From an uncultured Eubacteriales bacterium (GTDB lineage: Bacteria; Bacillota; Clostridia; Oscillospirales; Butyricicoccaceae): 8,076 nt of DNA. The stretch is from positions 6,169 through 14,244 of the forward strand of contig CAJUGU010000107.1 of NCBI GenBank assembly GCA_910586105.1, in the 5' to 3' direction. Position 1 is the stretch's first letter; each line of letters opens with the position of its first letter. The position numbers were made by a program, and so were the translations under genes. Below are positions 1 to 6,466 of this stretch, in pieces. The notes below the pieces were generated by a model. The model was given only the letters and a program-made list of their open reading frames with translations. It was not told the DNA's origin and ran no database searches.

Positions 1-6
1 CCGCCC

Positions 7-38
7 CTTCGCCCCGCCGTCCTTATGGCGGGGCGAAG
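7..38. repeat. 12-bp perfect inverted repeat (hairpin)
   Basis: The arms CTTCGCCCCGCC (7-18) and GGCGGGGCGAAG (27-38) are exact reverse complements with an 8-nt loop. The hairpin would be very stable in RNA from either strand. Read from the argB side it is followed by GGGCGG, not by U residues, so it is not a canonical intrinsic terminator. It could cap the 3' end of the arginine operon mRNA or be part of the dispersed repeat next to it. Confidence 0.7.
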
Positions 39-80
39 CTGCACGCAGAAACCTTGATGACCGTACCCGTCCCCGCCGCA

Positions 81-152
81 GCGGAGGAAGGGAGTCCAGA
101 GGGATGCATCCCTCTGGCGCCGTCCGCGCAGGACCGCCGTCCGCGCAGGACC
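81..152 (-). repeat. Dispersed hairpin repeat, left copy (behind argB)
   Basis: Read on the minus strand, i.e. in the argB direction, this begins about 26 nt after the argB stop. It consists of two tandem copies of a 17-bp unit built on GTCCTGCGCGGAC (118-134 and 135-151), then a perfect 22-bp palindrome at 96-117 (arms CCAGAGGG / CCCTCTGG), then ACTCCCTTCC. Over the 26 nt leading into the palindrome it differs at only two positions from the repeat behind pncB (plus strand, from 7961). One of those differences is compensated in the other arm of the hairpin. It is therefore a real family member and not chance GC-rich sequence. Confidence 0.75.
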
Positions 153-177
153 ACCCCCGCCATGTAGAGTGTAAACC

Positions 178-1047
178 TTAGCTGAACATCGTGCCGACGC
201 CGACCTTCGACAGCAGTTCGATCAGGATCGAATGCTTTACCCGGCCGTCCTGTATGTTTGCACGCTCTACCCCGCGCCGGATCGCCTCAACACAGCAATC
301 AACCTTCGGGATCATGCCCCCCGAAATCACGCCCTCCTTTACCAGAGCCGGTACCTCCGATACCTTTACCCGGTGCAGGATCGTCGATTCGTCCTTCGGG
401 TCGCGCAGCAGCCCTCGCACGTCTGTCAGCAGGATCAGCTTCTTCGCCCGCAACGCGATCGCCAGCTTCGCTGCCGCTGTGTCCGCGTTAATATTATAAC
501 ACGTGTCGTCGTCGATCCCCTGCGCCACCGTCGAAACGACCGGGATATATCCCTTGTCCAGTACGTCCACGACCGCCGTCGGGTCGACCTCCATGATCTC
601 GCCGACATAGCCATAATCCGTGCCGTGCCGGTCGGTCAGACGTTTCGCCTGAAACAGACCGCCATCCATGCCGCCAAGCCCAATGCCGTGCCCGCCCGCC
701 TTTTCCAGCAGGCCCACCAGATCCTTGTTGACCTTGCCGCAAAGGATCATCTGCACAATGTCCATCGTCTCCCGGTCAGTGTAACGCAGCCCGTTCACAA
801 AGCGCGATTCCTTGCCGATCTTGCGCAGCATTTCCGAGATTTCCGGCCCGCCGCCGTGTACGACGACGACCTTCACTCCCACCAGCCGCAGCAGCACAAT
901 GTCGTGTATGACCGCGTCCTTGAGCTCTTCATTGATCATGGCGTTGCCGCCATACTTTACGACGACCGTCTGTCCGTTGTATTCCTGAAGATAAGGCAGC
1001 GCCTCGACGAGTACGCCAGCCTTTACCTCCGCATCCAAATCAAGCAT
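178..1047 (-). CDS. argB: N-acetylglutamate kinase (arginine-sensitive type)
   Basis: Cytosolic enzyme that phosphorylates N-acetyl-L-glutamate with ATP, the second step of arginine synthesis. The product is 289 residues. It shows the amino-acid-kinase fold motifs VVKYGGNAM (residues 29-37, with Lys31 and the Gly33-Gly34 turn) and HGGGPEIS (64-71), then a C-terminal GGMIPKVDCC segment and the DGRVKHSILIE...GVGTM ending typical of the family. The N-terminal helix before the first strand (about residues 6-24) and the longer length are features of the hexameric, arginine-inhibited class, so feedback inhibition is likely; this is inferred. The start is ATG at 1047 with AAGGAAG upstream, 7-9 nt away. 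It is the last gene of the operon in this window, 32 nt after argJ, and ends in TAA. Confidence 0.97.
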   Translation of the reverse strand: MLDLDAEVKAGVLVEALPYLQEYNGQTVVVKYGGNAMINEELKDAVIHDIVLLRLVGVKVVVVHGGGPEISEMLRKIGKESRFVNGLRYTDRETMDIVQMILCGKVNKDLVGLLEKAGGHGIGLGGMDGGLFQAKRLTDRHGTDYGYVGEIMEVDPTAVVDVLDKGYIPVVSTVAQGIDDDTCYNINADTAAAKLAIALRAKKLILLTDVRGLLRDPKDESTILHRVKVSEVPALVKEGVISGGMIPKVDCCVEAIRRGVERANIQDGRVKHSILIELLSKVGVGTMFS

Positions 1048-1079
1048 GTTCTTTCTTCCTTCGTCCCAGGGCCCCCCGC

Positions 1080-2291
1080 TCAGGTGCGGTAATCCCCGTT
1101 GATCTTTACATAATCATAAGTCAGGTCGCAGCCCCAGGCAACGGCGCTGCCGCCCGCTTCGTTCACATCAATATAAATCGTGACCTCCGGCTCGAGCAGG
1201 ATCTCCTTGGCCTTGCCTTCGTCAAAGTCGAGCGCGCGCCCCGCCTTGCAGACCGCGATCTCGCCCTTGCCCGACGAAAAATCGACGTCGACCTTCTCCG
1301 GGTCGAACTCCGCGCCTGAATAGCCCATCGCGCAGAGCACGCGCCCCCAGTTCGCGTCCGCCCCGAACATCGCCGCCTTGAGCAGGCTGGAAGAACAAAC
1401 CGCCTTCGCCAACACGGTCGCCGTGTCGTCGTCCCGCGCGTTGCGCACGCAGCAGGTGATCAGCCGGCTCGCGCCCTCGCCGTCCGCCGCGATCTGCCGC
1501 GCAAGCGACATGCAGACCGTCGCCAACGCTTCCCGGAACGTCCGCCAGTCCTCACCCTTCTCCACGATCGCCGGGTTGCCCGCAAGCCCGTTCGCCAGCA
1601 CCACGCACATATCGTTCGTGGACGTGTCGCCGTCGACCGATACGCAGTTGAAGCTCGTGCGCGTCACGTCTCGCAGCGTTTCCTGAATCAGCGCGGCGTC
1701 GATCGCACAGTCGGTCGTCACAAACGCAAGCATGGTGCCCATGTTCGGATGGATCATGCCCGAGCCCTTGCAGATGCCGCCGATCCGGCAGGCCTTGCCG
1801 CCCGCCGTGAACTCGCAGGCTTCCTCCTTCGGTTTGGTATCCGTGGTCATGATCGCGTTTTCCGCCGCCGCCGAACCGTCTGCCGACAGCGTGAGGTTTT
1901 TCAGGTTTTCTTCGATGCACTCGATGTTCAGCCGCTGGCCGATCACGCCAGTCGACGCGACAACCACGTCGCTTTCCGGGATGCCCAGCAGCGCCGCTGC
2001 CGCTGCCGCCTCCCGCCTTGCGTTTTCCAGCCCGTCCGGCGCGCAGGCGTTCGCATTGCCCGAGTTGGCGACGATCGCGCGCGCCGTGCCGTCCGTCAGA
2101 TGCTCGCGCGTCACTTGCAGCGGCGCCGCCTTTACCCGGTTGCGGGTGTAGACCGCCGCCGCCGCGCAGGGCGCTGCGGACAGGATCACAGCCGTGTCGT
2201 CCTTCGGACTGCTCGCCTTCACGCCGCAGCGGGTCGCCCCCGCCGTGAAACCCTGCGCCGCGCAGACGCCGCCGGTGATTTTCCGTACCAT
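1080..2291 (-). CDS. argJ: Glutamate N-acetyltransferase / amino-acid acetyltransferase
   Basis: Moves the acetyl group from N-acetylornithine to glutamate, recycling N-acetylglutamate and releasing ornithine; bifunctional members can also use acetyl-CoA. The product is 403 residues, the usual length. The precursor is known to self-cleave into alpha and beta chains before a Thr nucleophile. Here the site lies in KGSGMIHPNMGTML, so the predicted nucleophile is Thr186. The residue before it is Gly, where Ala is common in the family. STGVIG (113-118) matches the oxyanion-hole motif. The C-terminal DLTYDYVKINGDYRT matches the family ending. The start ATG at 2291 lies 7 nt after the upstream small gene's stop, with GGGAGG inside the end of that gene, so the two are probably translationally coupled. 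Mono- or bifunctionality cannot be decided from sequence alone. Confidence 0.97.
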   Translation of the reverse strand: MVRKITGGVCAAQGFTAGATRCGVKASSPKDDTAVILSAAPCAAAAVYTRNRVKAAPLQVTREHLTDGTARAIVANSGNANACAPDGLENARREAAAAAALLGIPESDVVVASTGVIGQRLNIECIEENLKNLTLSADGSAAAENAIMTTDTKPKEEACEFTAGGKACRIGGICKGSGMIHPNMGTMLAFVTTDCAIDAALIQETLRDVTRTSFNCVSVDGDTSTNDMCVVLANGLAGNPAIVEKGEDWRTFREALATVCMSLARQIAADGEGASRLITCCVRNARDDDTATVLAKAVCSSSLLKAAMFGADANWGRVLCAMGYSGAEFDPEKVDVDFSSGKGEIAVCKAGRALDFDEGKAKEILLEPEVTIYIDVNEAGGSAVAWGCDLTYDYVKINGDYRT

Positions 2292-2298
2292 TTCCCGG

Positions 2299-2562
2299 TC
2301 AGCCTCCCTTTCTCGCGTCCAGGCTCGATTGCAGCAGCTCGAGCACGCCCATCAACATACAAAGCAGCCCCATCACCGGCAGGAAGGAGCCCGCGCTTTC
2401 CAGCGCCCGCTCCGCCCGTTCGGGCGTCTCCTCCGACCCCTTCGCCGAGATCGCCGCGACCAGATACCACGCCGAGGTCAGCACCGCCGCCGCCAGATAA
2501 AAGACCGCGCCCGCGATCCGTCCGCTCCGGTCCGCCGCCGGTCTGCGTCTGTTCAAATCCAT
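2299..2562 (-). CDS. Small two-helix membrane protein of unknown function
   Basis: I do not recognise a family. The product is 87 residues. A basic N-terminus (RRR at 5-7, more Arg at 12 and 15) precedes a first hydrophobic helix at about 16-38. A charged loop (about 39-57, rich in Glu and Arg) follows, then a second helix at about 58-78, then a basic end (DARKGG). The charges suggest a hairpin with both ends in the cytoplasm. It has an excellent ribosome site, AGGAGG at 2569-2574, 6 nt before ATG. It starts 16 nt after argC and ends 7 nt before argJ, so it is co-transcribed with and probably coupled to the arginine genes. No signal peptide, catalytic motif or metal-binding cluster is seen. 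The reading frame is intact and the spacing is tight, which argues for a real gene. A transport accessory or a membrane anchor for pathway enzymes is only a guess. Confidence 0.8.
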   Translation of the reverse strand: MDLNRRRPAADRSGRIAGAVFYLAAAVLTSAWYLVAAISAKGSEETPERAERALESAGSFLPVMGLLCMLMGVLELLQSSLDARKGG

Positions 2563-2578
2563 ACCGTACCTCCTGACT

Positions 2579-3496
2579 TCAGGTCAGCCCGGCTGTTTCG
2601 TCAAAGCCGAGCATAATGTTCATATTTTGCACCGCCGCGCCCGAGGCTCCCTTGCCAAGATTGTCGAACAGCGCCGTGACGATCGTCTGCCGGCCGCTGC
2701 CGGTGACGATCAGTTCCAGATCATTTTGCCCCGCCTTCGCCGCCGCGTAAATCACCGGCTCCGTGCCGCCCAGCGGCGCGACGCGCACCAGCCGCTGCCC
2801 TTCATAATGACGGGACAGCGCTTCATGGATGCGTTCCGGTTCATACCCCGGCAGGTAGACCGTGGTCGCCATCCCCTGCGGGAAATCCCCGAGGATCGGC
2901 ACGAACACCGGCGGGTTGGTCAGCCCGCACACGCGCTGCATCTCCGGCAGGTGCTTGTGCCGGAGGGTCAGCCCGTAGATCCGGTGAGACTCATGGAGCG
3001 GGTCGCGCGCCGGGTCCTCATATTCGGCAATCAGTTTTTTGCCGCCGCCGGTGTAGCCGGTAAGCGACGAGCACGTGAAGGCAAAGCCCGGATGCACCGC
3101 GCCGCCCTGCACCAGCGGGTAGACCGACGAAATGAAGCCGGTCGCATGGCAGCCGGGGTTCGCGACCCGCGGCTGGACGGCGATATAATCCCGCTGGGCG
3201 GCGGACAGCTCCGGGAACCCGTATACCCAGCCCTTCGCCGTGCGATGCGCCGTGGACGCGTCAATGACGCGGGTCTTCGGGTTTTCGATCAGCGACACCG
3301 CTTCGGCCGCCGCCGCGTCGGGCAGGCACAGGAATACCAGATCGGCCGCGTTCAGCAGCCTGCGGCGCTCCTCCGTATCCTTGCGCTTGGCCTCGTCGAT
3401 CAGCAGCAGCTCGATGTCGTCCCGCCCGCCGAGCCGGTCGTAAATCTGAAGGCCGGTCGTACCTTCCTTGCCGTCGATATAAATTTTCGGCTTCAT
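2579..3496 (-). CDS. argC: N-acetyl-gamma-glutamyl-phosphate reductase, short (type 2) form
   Basis: Reduces N-acetylglutamyl phosphate to the semialdehyde with NADPH, the third step of the pathway. The product is 305 residues. An N-terminal Rossmann motif, IDGKEGTTG, has glycines 9, 12 and 15. The catalytic Cys116 lies in NPGCHATG, and RHKHLPEM (179-186) contains the catalytic His. The short length and the KIYIDGKEGTTGLQIYDRL start fit the type 2 subfamily, not the roughly 340-residue type 1. The start is ATG at 3496, which overlaps the argH stop as ATGA, with AGGAGG at 3507-3512 inside the end of argH. The frame stays open about 100 nt further upstream, but that stretch lies within argH and does not resemble ArgC. 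Confidence 0.96.
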   Translation of the reverse strand: MKPKIYIDGKEGTTGLQIYDRLGGRDDIELLLIDEAKRKDTEERRRLLNAADLVFLCLPDAAAAEAVSLIENPKTRVIDASTAHRTAKGWVYGFPELSAAQRDYIAVQPRVANPGCHATGFISSVYPLVQGGAVHPGFAFTCSSLTGYTGGGKKLIAEYEDPARDPLHESHRIYGLTLRHKHLPEMQRVCGLTNPPVFVPILGDFPQGMATTVYLPGYEPERIHEALSRHYEGQRLVRVAPLGGTEPVIYAAAKAGQNDLELIVTGSGRQTIVTALFDNLGKGASGAAVQNMNIMLGFDETAGLT

Positions 3497-4884
3497 TGTG
3501 GGCGCGCCTCCTTCAGCAACCGCTCCATCGTTTCGATCTGCCGCTCGACCTCCTCCGGCGCAGGGCCCCCCATCGAACGCCGCCCGGCGACGCACGCCGC
3601 CAGATCGATCGCCTGATAAACGTCTTCCCCGAACTGATCGGAGACCGCGCGGTATTCCTCAATCGGCAGCGCGTCCAGCGTAGTATCCAGCTCGATACAG
3701 CGCGCGACCAGCGTCCCCGTCGCCTTGTAGGCGTCGCGGAAGGGCACGCCCTTCTTGGTCAGATAATCCGCGCAGTCGGTCGCGTTGATAAAGCCGCGGT
3801 AAGCCGCCTTCTTCATATTTTCCGCCAGCACGGTCATGGTCTCAAACATGGGGGCGATCACGCGCAGGCACATCTTCACCGTGTCGACCGCGTCGAATAC
3901 CGCTTCCTTGTCCTCCTGCATGTCCTTGTTATATGCCAGCGGCAGGCCCTTCATCACGGTCAGCAGCGCGATCAGGCTGCCGTATACCCGCCCGGTCTTG
4001 CCGCGCACCAGCTCGCACACGTCCGGGTTTTTCTTCTGCGGCATGATCGAGGAACCGGTCGAATAGGCGTCGTCCAGCTCGACGAATTTGAATTCCCAAG
4101 AGCACCACGCGACGACCTCCTCGCTCAGGCGGGAAAGGTGCATCATCAGGATCGACAGGTCGGCGCAAAGCTCGATACAGTAATCCCGGTCGGAAACGCC
4201 GTCCAGCGAGTTCTGCGTCGGGGCGATCATCCCCAGCCGGTCGGACACGGCAAAGCGGTCGATCGGATAGGTCGTGCCCGCCAACGCGCCCGAGCCCAAC
4301 GGGCATTCGCGCATGATCCGCATGCAGGTATCCAGCCGGATCGCGTCGCGCCGGAACATATGCGCATACGCCAGCAGATGGTGAGCAAACGTGATCGGCT
4401 GCGCCCGCTGCAAATGGGTGTAGCCCGGCATTACCGTATGCAGGTTCTCCCGGGCCTTGCGCAGCAGCACCCGAATAAAATCCAGCGTCAGGTCCATGAT
4501 CTCCCGGGCCTCCCGCAGGACGTACAGCCGCATATCGAGCGCGACCTGGTCGTTGCGCGAGCGCGCGGTGTGCAGGCGCTTGCCCGCGTCGCCGATGCGC
4601 TCGGTCAGCAGTTGTTCGACCGCCATATGGATGTCCTCGTATTTTTCCGGGGGCAGATCGATCTTCCCCGCGTCGAGATCTTCAAGGATGCTCCGCAGCC
4701 CGTCCGCGATCGCGGCGGCGTCCTCCTCCGAAATGATGCCCTGCTTCGCCAGCATGGCTGCGTGCGCCTGCGAGCCCTCGATATCCTCGCGGTACAGGCG
4801 GCGGTCGAATGCGATCGAGGAATTAAAATCGTTTACCATGGCGTCGGTCTCCTTCCGGAACCGTCCCGCCCACATTTTAGCCAT
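3493..4884 (-). CDS. argH: Argininosuccinate lyase
   Basis: Splits argininosuccinate into arginine and fumarate, the last step of the pathway; a cytosolic homotetramer in known members. The product is 463 residues, the usual length. The N-terminal MWAGRF, HTARSRNDQV (residues 105-114), GYTHLQRAQP (154-163, with the conserved His157) and the fumarase/aspartase-superfamily signature GSSIMPQKKNP (277-287, with the catalytic serine in the SS pair) are all present. The start at 4884 is chosen because the sequence begins MAKMWAGRF and AGGAG sits 7 nt upstream; the open frame continues 22 codons further without a good ribosome site or homology. It overlaps argC by 4 nt at the stop. Confidence 0.98.
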   Translation of the reverse strand: MAKMWAGRFRKETDAMVNDFNSSIAFDRRLYREDIEGSQAHAAMLAKQGIISEEDAAAIADGLRSILEDLDAGKIDLPPEKYEDIHMAVEQLLTERIGDAGKRLHTARSRNDQVALDMRLYVLREAREIMDLTLDFIRVLLRKARENLHTVMPGYTHLQRAQPITFAHHLLAYAHMFRRDAIRLDTCMRIMRECPLGSGALAGTTYPIDRFAVSDRLGMIAPTQNSLDGVSDRDYCIELCADLSILMMHLSRLSEEVVAWCSWEFKFVELDDAYSTGSSIMPQKKNPDVCELVRGKTGRVYGSLIALLTVMKGLPLAYNKDMQEDKEAVFDAVDTVKMCLRVIAPMFETMTVLAENMKKAAYRGFINATDCADYLTKKGVPFRDAYKATGTLVARCIELDTTLDALPIEEYRAVSDQFGEDVYQAIDLAACVAGRRSMGGPAPEEVERQIETMERLLKEARPQ

Positions 4885-4891
4885 AATCGTT

Positions 4892-4896
4892 CTCCT
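4892..4896 (-). promoter_or_regulatory. Ribosome binding site deciding the argH start
   Basis: On the minus strand AGGAG lies 7 nt before the ATG at 4884. It selects this start over an upstream in-frame ATG at 4950, which would add 22 residues that do not look like the family. Confidence 0.75.
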
Positions 4897-4914
4897 GTGT
4901 GATAAACCGGCAAA

Positions 4915-4935
4915 CGGGCAAGGAATCCCTGCCCG
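4915..4935 (-). other. Hairpin in the argG-argH gap, just upstream of the argH ribosome site
   Basis: On the minus strand CGGGCAGGG and CCTTGCCCG form a 9-bp stem, with one G-U wobble, around an ATT loop. It is followed by TTTGCC, a short U run. In plus-strand RNA the wobble would be an A-C mismatch, so the structure suits the arginine operon transcript better. It could be a processing or stability element separating argG from the downstream genes, or a weak terminator. Confidence 0.5.
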
Positions 4936-4950
4936 CGCCTGGAAATTCAT

Positions 4951-4971
4951 AAAAACGGACCCCTTTGGCCG
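4951..4971 (-). terminator. Weak terminator-like structure right after argG
   Basis: On the minus strand, a few nucleotides after the argG stop, CGGCC and GGTCCG can pair with one bulged base around a short loop, followed by TTTTT. The stem is short and imperfect, so full termination is unlikely. Partial read-through would lower expression of argH and later genes relative to argG. Base composition alone could produce such a structure. Confidence 0.3.
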
Positions 4972-4973
4972 CG

Positions 4974-6200
<1,227 letters not shown>

Positions 6201-6207
6201 TTTAAAA

Positions 6208-6213
6208 CCCTCC
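6208..6213 (-). promoter_or_regulatory. Ribosome binding site deciding the argG start
   Basis: GGAGGG on the minus strand lies 7 nt before the ATG at 6200. It supports the MAKEFKKIVLAYSGG start over an in-frame ATG at 6272, which lies at or upstream of the predicted promoter elements. Confidence 0.8.
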
Positions 6214-6243
6214 AAAAGGTCATTTGATTTCTTGACGCACCCT

Positions 6244-6272
6244 ATTATAATACGCCGCGCGCGGAAATGCAA
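6244..6272 (-). promoter_or_regulatory. Sigma-A-type promoter of the arginine operon
   Basis: On the minus strand the -10 is a perfect TATAAT (6249-6244). The -35 is TTGCAT (6272-6267), separated by exactly 17 bp. Transcription would begin near 6237, giving a short leader of about 37 nt before argG, too short for an attenuator or riboswitch. Confidence 0.8.
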
Positions 6273-6276
6273 GGAA

Positions 6277-6294
6277 AATTTATATTTATTTTTG
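6277..6294. promoter_or_regulatory. Possible weak second ARG box
   Basis: The core TTTAT-ATTT-ATTTT (6279-6292) matches the ArgR operator pattern TGAAT-wwww-ATTCA at 6 of 10 positions. It lies 2 bp from the stronger box, the tandem spacing known for ArgR operators. The region is AT-rich, so a chance match is quite possible. Confidence 0.25.
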
Positions 6295-6296
6295 AA

Positions 6297-6314
6297 AATG
6301 AATAATTATGCATA
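6297..6314. promoter_or_regulatory. ARG box (ArgR/AhrC operator-like)
   Basis: The core TGAAT-AATT-ATGCA (6299-6312) matches the ArgR consensus TGAAT-wwww-ATTCA at 9 of 10 defined positions and has an all-A/T spacer. It lies about 25 bp upstream of the argG -35, centred near -69, between the two divergent promoters. Arginine-dependent control of the operon is the obvious inference. A further ATTCA half-site occurs at 6324-6328. Confidence 0.6.
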
Positions 6315-6363
6315 CCATGTATGATTCATCCAAAGAAAAAGGGCACCGGAATCGTTTTGGGGG

Positions 6364-6392
6364 TTGCGTTTTGGGCGAAAATGTACTATGAT
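6364..6392 (+). promoter_or_regulatory. Sigma-A-type promoter of pncB
   Basis: The -35 TTGCGT (6364-6369) and -10 TATGAT (6387-6392) are separated by 17 bp. The predicted start near 6399 leaves a leader of about 68 nt before the ATG, which contains an operator-like inverted repeat and a hairpin. Confidence 0.7.
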
Positions 6393-6401
6393 GGATATAC
6401 A

Positions 6402-6419
6402 CGGGTGTCTTTACACCTG
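6402..6419. promoter_or_regulatory. Operator-like inverted repeat, probable NiaR site
   Basis: The arms CGGGTGT (6402-6408) and ACACCTG (6413-6419) are complementary at 6 of 7 positions around CTTT. The site begins about 10 bp after the pncB -10 and covers the expected transcription start, the classic place for a repressor. The GGTGTCTTTACACC core resembles, from memory, the operators of NiaR (YrxA), the nicotinic-acid-responsive repressor of NAD genes in Firmicutes. Its presence at a niacin-salvage gene strengthens that reading, but niaR is not in the window. Confidence 0.55.
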
Positions 6420-6421
6420 AC

Positions 6422-6445
6422 AAAAACTGCCTGCCTTGCAGGCAG
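6422..6445 (-). terminator. Intrinsic terminator-like hairpin facing argG, in the pncB leader
   Basis: CTGCCTGC (6427-6434) and GCAGGCAG (6438-6445) form a perfect 8-bp stem around a 3-nt loop. On the minus strand the stem is followed directly by TTTTTG, a good intrinsic terminator for leftward, pncB-antisense transcription toward argG. On the plus strand no U tract follows, but the hairpin would still form in the pncB leader, ending about 9 nt before the ribosome site. Confidence 0.55.
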
Positions 6446-6454
6446 CCCGAAAAA

Positions 6455-6459
6455 GAGGG
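6455..6459 (+). promoter_or_regulatory. Ribosome binding site deciding the pncB start
   Basis: GAGGG lies 7 nt before the ATG at 6467 but only 1 nt before the in-frame ATG at 6461. The spacing favours 6467, giving a protein that begins MTEQNLTMLTDFYEF, as expected for the family. Confidence 0.7.
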
Positions 6460-6466
6460 AATGACA

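Larger units (their letters stand above)
1..177. other. Non-coding region downstream of argB, hairpin-rich
   Basis: No credible gene is seen here. It follows the argB stop codon and is very GC-rich. It contains, from left to right, a long GC hairpin (7-38), a 22-bp perfect palindrome (96-117) and a 17-bp tandem repeat (118-151). The last two belong to a repeat family that is also found behind pncB at the other end of the window. I see no stem followed by a U tract on either strand, so where the arginine operon transcript ends is unclear. Confidence 0.7.

Noticed and set aside
1..177. Possible CRISPR array or RNA gene in the repeat-rich left end
   Set aside because: The repeats are adjacent without uniform spacers and form palindromes, and no tRNA- or rRNA-like pattern is seen. 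A dispersed hairpin repeat explains the data better.
2219..2470. 83-codon minus-strand open frame overlapping the small membrane protein and the argJ start
   Set aside because: It has no good ribosome site, overlaps two genes in another frame and has Gly/Ala/Arg-rich composition. The 87-residue frame has the AGGAGG site and correct operon spacing.
1749..2576. 275-codon plus-strand open frame across argJ and the small membrane gene
   Set aside because: It is low-complexity in Arg, Pro and Ala and has no family resemblance. It overlaps well-supported minus-strand genes.
3496..4902. 468-codon open frame on the plus strand opposite argH, with similar long frames opposite argB, argC and argG
   Set aside because: These mirror the true genes in GC-rich DNA where third-position bias keeps the opposite frame free of stops. 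They are rich in Arg, His, Gln and Val, carry no recognisable motifs, and the opposite strand encodes unmistakable enzymes.
6201..6243. Arginine riboswitch, T-box or leader-peptide attenuator before argG
   Set aside because: With the predicted start near 6237 the leader is only about 37 nt, too short for these, and no short peptide with Arg codons or anti-terminator pair is visible.
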